Positions 27,014 to 38,043 of a stretch of 64,000 bases of DNA are shown piece by piece; position 1 is the first letter of the stretch, and every line of letters begins with the position of its first letter. The position numbers and the translations under genes were made by a program. This stretch comes from Synechococcus sp. HJ21-Hayes (GTDB lineage: Bacteria; Cyanobacteriota; Cyanobacteriia; PCC-6307; Cyanobiaceae). The notes under the pieces are model-generated. The model was not told where the DNA came from and did no database searches. It saw nothing but the letters and a program-made list of their open reading frames with translations. Location: the NCBI RefSeq assembly GCF_024345835.1, contig NZ_JAGQBW010000010.1, forward strand, positions 1 through 64,000, written 5' to 3'.

Positions 27014-27534
27014 TGGCTCAGAGGAGCTGTGTATACGGAGAATGTATTGGTTGTGCTTTGTACATCACTTTTAGAGCCTGTTACTGTTACAGATTTAATG
27101 CCGGGCAGCTCATTGGTAATCGAGAGCTGAAGGTCCGCCCCGGTACTTGCAGGAGCAAATGTTACCAATGGGTTGATCTCCGTTGTACGCAGAAGGGTGG
27201 GGACAGAACCGTTGGGCGTGAACAGTGTGTAGTTCTGCAGACTGGATTGGATGAGGTTGCCTCCACCGCCAGACATGCTGACACCACTGGCAGTCATGAT
27301 CAAGGATTGGCTGAGGTTATTGATGGTGGTCGTGCTTTCGGTCGTCATCAGCTGGCGACTGACAGTGGTGGAGGTGCTGCTGCCGATGGTTCCTGCCTGT
27401 TGCGCTAACACAGGCAACCCTTGGTTCGTAAGCAACAGGATCAAGGGAAGCCGCAGTATTCTCGCTAGGCTGAAGGCCGTGAACAGGGCTGAAGAGGAGA
27501 GCCGCAGAGTTCTATCGGGCTGACAGCAGGCCAT
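27010..27534 (-). CDS. Exported protein of unknown function
   Basis: About 174 residues from the ATG at 27534; a TTG at 27567 would add 11 residues. A long hydrophobic leader (about 18-40) ends LPVLA-QQAG. The mature part is Ser/Thr/Gly-rich (TIGSSTSTTVSRQLMTTEST) with a short glycine run (MSGGGGNLIQ) and a C-terminal strand region (ADLQLSITNELPG). Translationally coupled to the next gene by an ATGA overlap. No start is preceded by a clear ribosome site. Confidence 0.6.
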   Translation of the reverse strand: MACCQPDRTLRLSSSALFTAFSLARILRLPLILLLTNQGLPVLAQQAGTIGSSTSTTVSRQLMTTESTTTINNLSQSLIMTASGVSMSGGGGNLIQSSLQNYTLFTPNGSVPTLLRTTEINPLVTFAPASTGADLQLSITNELPGIKSVTVTGSKSDVQSTTNTFSVYTAPLSQ

Positions 27535-27570
27535 CGGGATAGGGGGAGGTTGAGTCTTCGGTTTCAAGCG

Positions 27571-28068
27571 TCAGAACACTGAGAGGGTGGAGCCTCGACG
27601 TGTGGTGAAGCTGGTACCAGCGTTGATACGGTCTGGGGGTTGAATCACACCGGCGGGGCTGATGTTGAATTGCATGCCTGTTCCATCACCACCAGCGGTG
27701 TAAGTTTGGTTGGAAAAACCTGGCAACACAATGTTGTTCAAGCCTGCGGAACCGGTCGCTGGTGTGAGATCTGGGGTGCTCACCGACAGCGACATTTTTG
27801 ATTCTGTACCAACCACTGTACTGGCGGTGGCATTAAACGCGTTTACGGTGCTGCCTGTAGAAATAGGCCCAGAAAACGACATATTTGTGGCTGAAAACAC
27901 AAAGCCTTGGGCCGTGTTTGCCGTGGCATTGCCGCTGGGTGCATTCACCGTCAGTGTGCCCTGCACTTCTTTCGTAACGGTATAACCCGCATGAGCGGGC
28001 CCTATTGCCAAACTAGCAAGCCATAGCGTGACAGTCAAGGGCCGAACAATTCGATGAAGAACAGCCAT
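27571..28068 (-). CDS. Exported protein carrying the LPxFSxQ motif
   Basis: 165 residues from the ATG at 28068; the frame is open to a TTG at 28134, but the signal peptide MAVLHRIVRPLTVTLWLASL with cleavage at GPAHA-GY fits the later start. The mature chain is strand-rich (VQGTLTVNAPSGNATAN, FVFSATNMSFSGP). It ends with LNNIVLPGFSNQTYTAGGDG, matching the C-terminal motif of its two larger neighbours. It looks like a short member of the same group. Cysteine-free after the leader. Confidence 0.65.
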   Translation of the reverse strand: MAVLHRIVRPLTVTLWLASLAIGPAHAGYTVTKEVQGTLTVNAPSGNATANTAQGFVFSATNMSFSGPISTGSTVNAFNATASTVVGTESKMSLSVSTPDLTPATGSAGLNNIVLPGFSNQTYTAGGDGTGMQFNISPAGVIQPPDRINAGTSFTTRRGSTLSVF

Positions 28069-28185
28069 GGTGGCTAGGGAGTGGGCTTGGGAGGTATGGA
28101 AAACCGGGGCGGCCGAGATGGCTACCCCAGTCAAGTCAGCGACGAAATGTCAACTAAAGGTTGTCGGCACCTGATTCAGTGAGAA

Positions 28186-29532
28186 TCAGCGACCGAAGAC
28201 GGTCATGTCGAAGGTGGTCGTCAGGTTGACAGTGTTACCGAAACCACCGGAGGTGATGGTGTTCACACCGCCACCGCCAGCGGCGCTGTTGATGGAGACG
28301 TTGGAAACAGCATTGTCGCCACGATTGCCTGCAGCAATGGCCTTGCCGGCAGTAAGAGCAGAACTCGTTCTGATCTGGCTGGCGCTGCTTCCGCCCGAAC
28401 CCACCCAGGCGACGCCACTGGCGGTGAGCGTCTGGGTGGAGAAGTCGGGCAGGGTGATGGTGCCAGTTTTCGGATCGACACCAGGTGCCGCTTCCTTGGT
28501 CACAGAGTTACCAAGGAGTTTGTCTCTTGTAACGCCCGAGGGGTCGATAGTCCGCAGCTGGTCGGCCGGATCTGCGGTGATTTTTAGTGAGGTGGAACCC
28601 TTGTCCTTGTCCTTGGCAATGTAGTTGCCAGAGGACAGCACAGCCGCTTGATCGGTCACTAGCTCACCCTCAGCATTCTTGTAGTCCCTTCTGAAGGTTG
28701 TGGCGACGATATCCGTGTTGGTGAATGTTGCGCCGCCGATGGTCTGCCTGCCGTCAATGGTTGCGTTGACCGCATTCAGGGCGATATGGTTGGTGGTGTT
28801 GGCCTTCACGTAGGCCGATGCCCCATCTACACTGACGGAACCGCTGGTGGAGTAGGTCTCCTGCACGCCATTGGACAGGCTCTTCGCGGTCAGGGAGATC
28901 TGACCGGTGCTGCCACCCCCGGCGGCATCGGTGTTCATTTCCACCTTGGTCGGGCTAAGTACAGTGGCTGTAATGCCGGCCACGCCCTGCTGGGTCACCT
29001 GATAGGACGAAGCACCGGAGGTTTTGACGCCGATGTCCGAACCCGATGGGCTGGTGATGGTGTTCCGGCTAGTGAAACGGTCAGCATTCTTGCTGGAAAT
29101 GTCCAGGCTGAAGGTGCCAGTCGTGTCGGTGACCGCATAGACGTCGGCCAGAACCGGGTTGGCATTGGCAACAGACAGCAGGGAAGAAGCGGTGTTGCTG
29201 CAAATCGTGGTAACACAGCTGTTGGCGCCCTGGTTAAACATTGATTTTGTTGCTGGAGTGAATCCAGCCGTAACTCCAATAGCGGAGATACCGTCCAACG
29301 GATTGACGTAATTTCCGGCGGCCGCATTATTCAGGTTGAAACCACCAACGCCGTTCGCCTGCACTGCTGCCGACGAGGACTTGTCGTAGGTGGCGGTGAC
29401 GGAGTAGGGATTGACGCGGATGGTGGCAGAGGCCGTGTTGGTCACGGACGTTTGTGCCCAGGCGCTGCCAGTGCCAGCGACGAGGCCGGCTGCTGCCAGC
29501 GTCCGTGCGAGCTTCAAGAAATTGGAAGCCAT
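28186..29532 (-). CDS. Exported Ser/Thr/Gly-rich protein, LPxFSxQ group
   Basis: 448 residues. Signal peptide cleaved at GSAWA-QTSV. The mature protein is Thr/Ser/Ala/Gly/Asn-rich with many predicted strands and one cysteine pair (SCVTTIC, about 105-112). Middle section LADVYAVTDTTGTFSLDISS aligns with the paralogue at 24804-26144. The motif TITLPDFSTQTLTASGV (about 359) begins a C-terminal domain of about 88 residues ending in TTTFDMTVFGR. Its codon use looks closer to the host's than that of its neighbours. It has a 125-base gap before it, so it may carry its own promoter and be the most expressed member. Confidence 0.75.
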   Translation of the reverse strand: MASNFLKLARTLAAAGLVAGTGSAWAQTSVTNTASATIRVNPYSVTATYDKSSSAAVQANGVGGFNLNNAAAGNYVNPLDGISAIGVTAGFTPATKSMFNQGANSCVTTICSNTASSLLSVANANPVLADVYAVTDTTGTFSLDISSKNADRFTSRNTITSPSGSDIGVKTSGASSYQVTQQGVAGITATVLSPTKVEMNTDAAGGGSTGQISLTAKSLSNGVQETYSTSGSVSVDGASAYVKANTTNHIALNAVNATIDGRQTIGGATFTNTDIVATTFRRDYKNAEGELVTDQAAVLSSGNYIAKDKDKGSTSLKITADPADQLRTIDPSGVTRDKLLGNSVTKEAAPGVDPKTGTITLPDFSTQTLTASGVAWVGSGGSSASQIRTSSALTAGKAIAAGNRGDNAVSNVSINSAAGGGGVNTITSGGFGNTVNLTTTFDMTVFGR

Positions 29533-29657
29533 GTTGGTGAGCGAAGTGATTAGTGACGCTCATCTGCATCATGGATGCAGGGAGCTGCAGCTCTATGATC
29601 TTGTATTGCTCACTGGGCTGCCCACCCCCCTTGGGGGTGATTCACGGGATCTCCGGA

Positions 29658-30428
29658 TTATTTTTTTCCGGGTGACTCTCCGGGTTGCGTGTGCACTGAA
29701 CCCTGGGCAGGTATGGCAATTCCACCGTTGCCAGCATTGTCGGTTTTGGCTGGCAGGGGCTGGCTTGTGGGCCCCTTGACACCAGCAACTGGCGGTGGTG
29801 GTTTCAACAGGGGGACCAATAGGGGTTGGGTGACATCAGCGGGGGAGGCCGGCGATGTTGACCGTTCTGCTCGTGTTGGAGGCGTAACGTAATTGCGAAC
29901 ACCAATCACATTGACCCCTCGACAGAGCTCGGCAAACTGATCTGTTAATACGGCCAAGCGGGATACTTCTACGCATTTCAGCGCTGTTACCAGCATCACA
30001 TCAGCCAAGGTCTTGCGGGATTCGGCTGCTGCCCTCGCGATCTGAACATCGTAGAGAGCTAACTGCCGTTCGCCGATCTGTCGGCAGACATCCCCATAGT
30101 TTGGTCCGATGGGTACGGTAAGAGTAATCATCCCGCCAAGATTTCTGTTGGCAACGTTCGTGTTGAGTTCTGAATTTGTTAGGCCGTTGGAGTTTCCTTG
30201 GAAGCCAGAGATGCTTAGAGTGGGTGTGGGGCAGTTGATGCCGGGTCCAAACCCATAGAAGGCGCTGGTGTTAACTTGTGTATTGTTCTGGTTGTTAATG
30301 CTGGTTCCGGTTGTGTTTGATGCGGCGCTCGAATTGGCCGAATTCTGTTGAGCTAATGTGGGAATTGATGCGATACCAAGTTTTATCGCAATAGCCAGGA
30401 AAACTACTCTCGCTATTGGTCTCTTCAT
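29658..30428 (-). CDS. Exported protein coupled to the LuxR regulator
   Basis: 256 residues. Signal peptide with cleavage near PTLAQ-QN, then an Asn/Ser/Thr-rich stretch. The centre (YGDVCRQIGERQLALYDVQI, RKTLADVMLVTALKCVEVSR) is helical and holds three cysteines. The C-terminal 70 residues are Pro-rich (LVPLLKPPPPVAGVKG), suggesting an extended spacer that crosses peptidoglycan or the surface. It overlaps the regulator's stop by four bases (ATGA), so regulator and exported protein are made from one message. No family recognised. Confidence 0.65.
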   Translation of the reverse strand: MKRPIARVVFLAIAIKLGIASIPTLAQQNSANSSAASNTTGTSINNQNNTQVNTSAFYGFGPGINCPTPTLSISGFQGNSNGLTNSELNTNVANRNLGGMITLTVPIGPNYGDVCRQIGERQLALYDVQIARAAAESRKTLADVMLVTALKCVEVSRLAVLTDQFAELCRGVNVIGVRNYVTPPTRAERSTSPASPADVTQPLLVPLLKPPPPVAGVKGPTSQPLPAKTDNAGNGGIAIPAQGSVHTQPGESPGKK

Positions 30429-31048
30429 GGCTGCTGCTCTAGTAGCCCAAGCTCGATGGCGCGCAGGATGGCCTGTTGGCGGTTCTTCACGCCAAGTTTT
30501 CGTATCACATCACGGCTGTAGCTCTTGACTGTTGAGGGGCTCAAGAAAAGTTGGTCCGCGATTTCTTTGTTGCTCATCCCAGTGAGGATCAAGTCTAGAA
30601 CTGTCTTTTCTCGTGGCGTGAGATTTTCGGCGGCGTGCCTTTGCGATTCTTGGATGTAAGCTCGAATCGAGGTGCTACGGTAGGTAGTGATGGTTTCTGC
30701 TATTGTCAGAAATGCGGATGCTAGTGGTTCCTCTGGATGGCCTAAGTCCCATTCGGCAATGATGGCGTTGCAAAAAGGATCGATCTGCCTTGTTATTTTA
30801 AGCTCTGATTTTTTGTTGATAAGGAAAAGAATGGCTAGATCTGTTTGGATCGATCTAGCTTGCTTAACTAGACTAGCTCCGCTCCCGAGGCTCAGGCCTT
30901 GTGTGCAGATGAGAAGTCCGTGGGGTCTGGATTGGAGATTGACTATGGCGTCGCTTTCTGAGTCTGTGAGTTGGTGGTCTAATGCTTGCTCTAGGCTGAG
31001 TATGGCTTGAATAGCTGACAGGAGGATCCGATGTTCGCTTGCAATCAG
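30425..31048 (-). CDS. LuxR-type regulator with degenerate receiver domain, non-canonical start
   Basis: About 207 residues if translation begins at the CTG at 31046-31048. The C-terminal 65 residues are a LuxR/GerE HTH: AAENLTPREKTVLDLILTGM, NKEIADQLFLSPSTVKSYSR, IRKLGVKNRQQAILRAIELG. The N-terminal part starts like a receiver (ILIASEHRILL) but lacks the phospho-acceptor Asp (HGLLICTQGLSLGSG). No ATG, GTG or TTG is in frame between the upstream TAA (31133-31135) and the HTH. A strong AGGAGGG (31055-31061) lies just before ATA (31049-31051), CTG (31046-31048) and ATT (31043-31045); CTG has the best spacing. Alternatives are a sequencing error or a frameshifted gene. The stop overlaps the first exported-protein gene. 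Confidence 0.75.
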   Translation of the reverse strand: MIASEHRILLSAIQAILSLEQALDHQLTDSESDAIVNLQSRPHGLLICTQGLSLGSGASLVKQARSIQTDLAILFLINKKSELKITRQIDPFCNAIIAEWDLGHPEEPLASAFLTIAETITTYRSTSIRAYIQESQRHAAENLTPREKTVLDLILTGMSNKEIADQLFLSPSTVKSYSRDVIRKLGVKNRQQAILRAIELGLLEQQP

Positions 31049-31131
31049 TATGCGCCCTCCTAGGTTCCCTAGGAAGTCCCTGGATCCGGTGTTCGTAAGT
31101 TGGTGAGCCAGGCATGCCTCACTTTTGTTGA

Positions 31132-31137
31132 ATTATA
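31132..31137 (-). promoter_or_regulatory. Candidate -10 box (TATAAT) of the LuxR-exported protein operon
   Basis: Read on the minus strand these bases are a perfect TATAAT. No good TTGACA is found 16-18 bases upstream. A start of transcription near 31125 would leave about 75 bases of leader before the AGGAGGG ribosome site and the presumed CTG start. Confidence 0.45.
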
Positions 31138-31637
31138 GGGCACCTTACTGCTTCCCCCGTATATCTGATATTCGAAATGTTCTATCCTTTTCTTGCATAT
31201 GCTCTCGGGCTTCTGTGTCTATGGCTACAGAATGGCGTAGCGTTGGTTGTTGCTCGTGTTGCCGTAATCGTTTGCGTGTCTTGCTGGTGGCATGATTCGC
31301 ATGCTGTCTCGCTGAAATCCTGTGCTTGTTCCGTTCAGCCTTGAAGGATTCTGGTTCACACGTGTATGAATACGTGTGTGGCTATGCACAAGGCATTATT
31401 CCCATCGGACCTTGGCTAGGTTCCCTCCCTACAAGGGTTGCCAAGGGAGCAGTGGCTTGAGAGCCAATGGGTTGTTTCTTGTTGGATCTCGAGTTGATCT
31501 AGGCTGCCAGTCATCAGTGCCTGGAGGCGAGATGTCGACGAGCTTGGCTGAGTCCTGCTAGGAGTTGGCGCCCTGAAGATGGCTAGCCGGTGGACAACTA
31601 TTGGTGAAGCCAGCCTTCGGCTGTAGTGAACATGCTG
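31138..31637. other. Intergenic region without a gene
   Basis: About 500 bases between the LuxR operon promoter and the clpC terminator, with no convincing coding frame. It contains CACACGTG (31357-31364) overlapping two direct copies of ACGTGT 12 bases apart (31360, 31372), and a possible stem CCTTGGC/GCCAAGG (31410-31416 with 31440-31446). No tRNA cloverleaf is seen. It could hold an untranslated RNA, but nothing decides this. Confidence 0.4.
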
Positions 31638-31674
31638 CAAAAAAAGCGGAGCCATTGTGAATGGTCTCCGCTTT
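31638..31674 (-). terminator. Rho-independent terminator of clpC
   Basis: Read on the minus strand, AAAGCGGAG and CTCCGCTTT arms, with an inner CCATT/AATGG pair and a short loop, are followed by a run of seven Ts. It lies 56 bases beyond the clpC stop. Confidence 0.88.
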
Positions 31675-31729
31675 GGGTTTGCAGTGGTCTTGATTGGATG
31701 GTGCTGGTTGAACTGATCTTTGGCCTTGA

Positions 31730-34279
<2,550 letters not shown>

Positions 34280-34473
34280 GGGGCGGGGCCTTTTGCGGGT
34301 GTCACCAACCTATCAGGGTTGGAGGGGGTTGTGTGGTGTGCCGTTTGACACCCTCAAACCCTTTGCAGCAGCTGAAGATTGCCAGCCTGATTTGCACAAC
34401 TGAAGCCCGAAAAGTTTTCGGTTCTACGCATCAGGCATGGACGGCAATCCGTACTGCCTGGGCATGCGGTAAA

Positions 34474-34953
34474 TCAGCTGCGGTCTTTTGTCTGGTCAAG
34501 CTTGAGCCATTGGATCAGAGCATCCTGGCCATTGCGGTAGTAGGCGCGACGGATCCCGGCGGTCTTAAACCCGGCCGCGGCGTAGAGGGCCTGCGCGGCG
34601 CCGTTGTCGACGGCCACCTCCAGGGTGGCGTGGGCGGCCCCCTGGGCCGTGCCCTCCAGGAGCAGGGCCGCCAGCACCCGGCCGCCGAGGCCGCGGCGCC
34701 GCTGCTGGGGATGCACCGCCACGGCCGTGATGTGGAGCTCGTCCACCACCAGCCAGCCGCAGGCCAGGGCCTGCAGGTGCGCTCCGAGCCAGAGCCCCAG
34801 GCAGGGGCGCTTGGCCTCCGCCAGTTCTGTTTGCCATTGCTGGCGATTCCAGAAGCCGCCCAGGGCTGCCCCATCCAGCTCCAGGCACGCCTCCAGGGCC
34901 TCGGGGCCCAGGGGCCTGATGGCTTCAGCCGGACGGTTTGGTTCGCTCGACAC
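34474..34953 (-). CDS. rimI: Ribosomal protein alanine N-acetyltransferase-like GNAT
   Basis: 159 residues. The GNAT core shows LHITAVAVHPQQRRRGLGGR, the acetyl-CoA loop, followed by ATLEVAVDNGAAQALYAAAG and FKTAGIRRAYYRNGQDALIQ, the C-terminal motif of RimI (YY, then D-A). RimI acetylates the N-terminal alanine of ribosomal protein S18. It is divergent from lysA, a position I recall as conserved in picocyanobacteria. The 34280-34473 gap to clpC shows no gene. Confidence 0.9.
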   Translation of the reverse strand: MSSEPNRPAEAIRPLGPEALEACLELDGAALGGFWNRQQWQTELAEAKRPCLGLWLGAHLQALACGWLVVDELHITAVAVHPQQRRRGLGGRVLAALLLEGTAQGAAHATLEVAVDNGAAQALYAAAGFKTAGIRRAYYRNGQDALIQWLKLDQTKDRS

Positions 34954-35012
34954 GGTGACTGCGCGGGGCGCTGCCTACGATTCTGAGCTGTTCACTGCTT
35001 CTGGTTCGCGCG

Positions 35013-36398
35013 ATGACCAGCACGTCCGCACCGGCCATCGCCTGCGAGAGCCCGTTTGAGCGGGATCGGGATACGGCCAGTCCCAATCGCAATCTGGCCC
35101 CGGTCAGTACGGCCCTGGATGCCGAGGGGCGCTTGCAGGTTGGGGGCTGCAATCTCGGGGAGCTGGCCCGCCGTTACGGCACTCCCTTGTATGTGCTGGA
35201 TGAGGCCACCCTGCGGGGCAATGCCCAGGCCTACCGCGAGGCCCTTAGGCGGTTTTACCCGGGCCAGTCCCTGGCTCTCTATGCCTCTAAGGCCAACAGC
35301 AGCCTGGCGATCACAGCCCTGGTGGCGGCTGAGGGGCTGGGGCTGGATGCCGTGTCCGCCGGGGAGCTGCTCACGGCCATCCGCGGGGGGATGCCCCCGG
35401 AGCGGATCGTGTTTCACGGCAATAACAAGAGTGTCGAGGAGCTGAAACTGGCGGTGGAGTTGGGCGTCACCGTGGTGGCGGACAACTGGCTCGATCTGGA
35501 ACAACTGGCGGCCCTGGTTCCCGTTCAGCCCGTGTCCCTGATGTTGCGCTTCACGCCCGGCATCGAGTGCCACACCCACGAGTACATCCGCACCGGCCAC
35601 CTCGACAGCAAGTTCGGCTTCGACCCCGACCAATTGGAGGCTGTGTTGCAACACCTGCAGGGCTGCCCATGGGCGCGGCTCACTGGCTTGCATGCCCACA
35701 TCGGATCCCAGATCTTCGAGCTGCAGCCCCACCGCGATCTGGCCGGCGTCATGGCGGATGCCCTCCAGCGGGCGCGCGCCCTGGGCCACCCCGTGACCGA
35801 CCTCAACGTGGGCGGTGGTCTGGGCATTCGCTACGTGGCGAGCGACGATCCGCCGAGTATTCAGGAGTGGGTTCGGACCGTGGCCCAGGCCGTGGCCGGT
35901 GCCTGTGAGGAGCGCGGCCTGGCACTGCCCCGTCTGCTCTGTGAGCCGGGCCGCTCGCTGGTGGCCACGGCAGGCCTCACCCTCTACACCGTGGGCAGCC
36001 GCAAGGAGATCCCTGGCCTACGCACCTATCTGTCTGTGGATGGCGGCATGAGCGATAACCCCCGCCCCATCACGTATCAGTCGCAGTACACCGCCCTGCT
36101 GGCCGATCGCCCCGAGGCAGAGGCCACGGACACCGTGACCCTGGCGGGCAAGCACTGTGAATCCGGCGATGTGTTGCTGAAGGACCTGGCTCTTCCCCCT
36201 GCCACCACTGGGGATGTGCTCGCAGTGTTGGCCACCGGTGCTTACAACGCCTCGATGGCCTCGAACTACAACCGCATCCCCAAGCCCGCAGCGGTGTTGG
36301 TGCACGACGGCCAGGCGGAACTGGTGCAGCGCCGGGAGCAGCCGGAGGAACTGCTGCGCTACGACGTTTTGCCAGAGCGTTTACGGCCGGTAACCTGA
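35013..36398 (+). CDS. lysA: Diaminopimelate decarboxylase
   Basis: 461 residues. PLP-binding lysine Lys93 in SLALYASKANSSLAITALVA, the GLGLDAVSAGEL segment after it, the HIGSQI helix, the NVGGGLGI loop and the catalytic CESGDVLLKD motif. It decarboxylates meso-diaminopimelate to L-lysine, the last step of the pathway. Head of a plus-strand gene set (lysA, cdaA, uppS, bioB) that links cell-wall precursors, lipid carrier and cofactor synthesis. Confidence 0.97.
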   Translation: MTSTSAPAIACESPFERDRDTASPNRNLAPVSTALDAEGRLQVGGCNLGELARRYGTPLYVLDEATLRGNAQAYREALRRFYPGQSLALYASKANSSLAITALVAAEGLGLDAVSAGELLTAIRGGMPPERIVFHGNNKSVEELKLAVELGVTVVADNWLDLEQLAALVPVQPVSLMLRFTPGIECHTHEYIRTGHLDSKFGFDPDQLEAVLQHLQGCPWARLTGLHAHIGSQIFELQPHRDLAGVMADALQRARALGHPVTDLNVGGGLGIRYVASDDPPSIQEWVRTVAQAVAGACEERGLALPRLLCEPGRSLVATAGLTLYTVGSRKEIPGLRTYLSVDGGMSDNPRPITYQSQYTALLADRPEAEATDTVTLAGKHCESGDVLLKDLALPPATTGDVLAVLATGAYNASMASNYNRIPKPAAVLVHDGQAELVQRREQPEELLRYDVLPERLRPVT

Positions 36399-36419
36399 AC
36401 TGCAGCGTTTTGATCTGGG

Positions 36420-37238
36420 TTGTTTGATCTGCGGCTATTGCTGGACCTGCTCTTCGCCACGGCGTTGGGCGTGGTGCTGCTGGCCCGGGTCACCGAACCT
36501 CGAACCCTCTGGCTGCTGAGGGGCTATCTCACCCTGGTGGCCCTCGCCTGGGTGGTTCAGCGTTACGCCAACCTGCCTCTCACCAGCAAACTGGTGGATG
36601 CTCTGGTGCTGGCCTGCAGCCTGGCCCTGGCGATCCTCTGGCAGGGCGAGTTGCGACGGCTGATGGAGCTGTTGGGAACTGGACGCCTTGATGTGCTGTT
36701 CGGCAGTCAGCGGGGTGACAAGCAGGCGTCAGGGTCCGTTGCGGTCCTGAGTGAGGCGGCGGGTCGCCTGTCCCAGTTGCGCCGCGGTGGCTTGATCGTG
36801 CTGGATCTGGGCAGCGATCTGCGCCCCGAGGACTTTCTCAACCCCGGTATCGCCCTCGATGCGCAGCTGTCGGTGGATCTGCTGCTCAACCTCTTTGCCG
36901 TGGACACCCCCCTGCACGATGGGGCCGTGCTGGTGAAGGACAACCGGATCCTCTCGGCGGGGGTGATCCTGCCCCTCTCCCGCCAGGGCCTCAATCGCTT
37001 CGGCACCCGTCACCTGGCGGCCCTGGGCATCACCGAGCGCTTTGATCGCTGCCTGTGCATCGTGGTCTCCGAGGAGACCGGCACCCTCTCCATGGCCCGT
37101 CAGGGACGGCTGGAGCGCCCCATCACCAGCCGCCGCCTGCACGAACTCCTCAGTGAGGCCATGGCCCAGACCCCCAAGGGAGCCGCTAAGCAGGCAGGGC
37201 GTAGCGTGGCGCTGGATCCGTCCGATTCATCTCCATGA
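36420..37238 (+). CDS. cdaA: Diadenylate cyclase (CdaA-type, DisA N-domain)
   Basis: 272 residues, start codon TTG at 36420. Three hydrophobic helices in the first 75 residues anchor it to the membrane. The DAC domain carries the [13 protein letters not shown] motif (DGA at 167-169) and [13 protein letters not shown] (GTRH at 195-198), which bind two ATP and make c-di-AMP. It overlaps uppS by four bases. c-di-AMP generally controls potassium uptake and osmotic balance; proximity to cell-wall genes is seen in other bacteria too. Confidence 0.93.
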   Translation: MFDLRLLLDLLFATALGVVLLARVTEPRTLWLLRGYLTLVALAWVVQRYANLPLTSKLVDALVLACSLALAILWQGELRRLMELLGTGRLDVLFGSQRGDKQASGSVAVLSEAAGRLSQLRRGGLIVLDLGSDLRPEDFLNPGIALDAQLSVDLLLNLFAVDTPLHDGAVLVKDNRILSAGVILPLSRQGLNRFGTRHLAALGITERFDRCLCIVVSEETGTLSMARQGRLERPITSRRLHELLSEAMAQTPKGAAKQAGRSVALDPSDSSP

Positions 37239-38029
37239 GTCGCTCCCTGGCGACCACCACACCTGTCCAGGGGAATCGACCCTCGCTCCAGGATCTCCCG
37301 GCAGGATTGGATCCGGCGCGACTGCCTGGCCACGTGGCAGTGATCATGGATGGCAATGGCCGCTGGGCGCAGCGCCGCAATTTGCCCCGCGTGATGGGCC
37401 ATCGCGAGGGGGTGGAAGCCCTCAAGCGCACCCTGCGGCTTTGCAGCGATTGGGGGATCGGCGCCCTTACGGCCTATGCCTTCTCCACGGAGAACTGGAG
37501 TCGTCCCGGGGAGGAGGTGAGTTTCCTGATGACCCTGTTCGAACGGGTGCTGGCTCGCGAACTGGGGGCGCTGGAGCGTGAGCAGGTGCGGATTCGCTTC
37601 CTCGGCGACCTCGATCAGCTGCCCCAGGGATTGCAGGAGTTGATTGCCAATGCCGAGGCTCGCACGGCTGCCAACCGCGGCATCCACTTCAATGTGTGCA
37701 CTAATTACGGCGGTCGCCGCGAACTGGTGCGGGCCGCCCGTGCCCTGGCCCAGAAAGCCTTGCTTGGGGAGCTCGACCCTCAGCAGATTGATGAACAGGC
37801 CTTCGCCGCCGAGCTCCACACTGCCGGGGAGCTCGATCCCGATCTGCTGATCCGTACCAGTGGTGAGCAGCGCATCAGCAACTTCCTGCTCTGGCAGCTC
37901 GCCTACGCCGAACTGCATATCACCGATGTGCTTTGGCCCGATTTCAACGAGCAGGCCCTAGTGCAGGCCCTGCTCGACTACCAGAGCCGCCAGCGCCGCT
38001 TCGGTGGCGTGGAACCCGTTTCGCCCTGA
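37235..38029 (+). CDS. uppS: Isoprenyl transferase (undecaprenyl-diphosphate synthase type)
   Basis: 264 residues. Catalytic Asp39 lies in the P-loop [13 protein letters not shown], followed by [24 protein letters not shown] and the C-terminal [20 protein letters not shown] and DVLWPDF motifs. It elongates farnesyl diphosphate with cis-isoprene units to make the lipid carrier for peptidoglycan and surface glycans. ATGA overlap with cdaA. An extra N-terminal 30 residues precede the core, common in cyanobacterial forms. Confidence 0.96.
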   Translation: MSRSLATTTPVQGNRPSLQDLPAGLDPARLPGHVAVIMDGNGRWAQRRNLPRVMGHREGVEALKRTLRLCSDWGIGALTAYAFSTENWSRPGEEVSFLMTLFERVLARELGALEREQVRIRFLGDLDQLPQGLQELIANAEARTAANRGIHFNVCTNYGGRRELVRAARALAQKALLGELDPQQIDEQAFAAELHTAGELDPDLLIRTSGEQRISNFLLWQLAYAELHITDVLWPDFNEQALVQALLDYQSRQRRFGGVEPVSP

Positions 38030-38043
38030 CTTTTCCTCCGCTC

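Noticed and set aside
24181-31048. Curli (csg) operon
   Set aside because: Regulator-plus-exported-protein order is similar, but no CsgG lipoprotein, CsgE/F motifs or curlin S-Q-N repeats are visible.
30873-31115. ATG-started frame of 80 codons over the regulator's N-terminus
   Set aside because: Shadow of the regulator frame, Arg/Pro/His-rich with no ribosome site; mentioned only as part of a possible frameshift.
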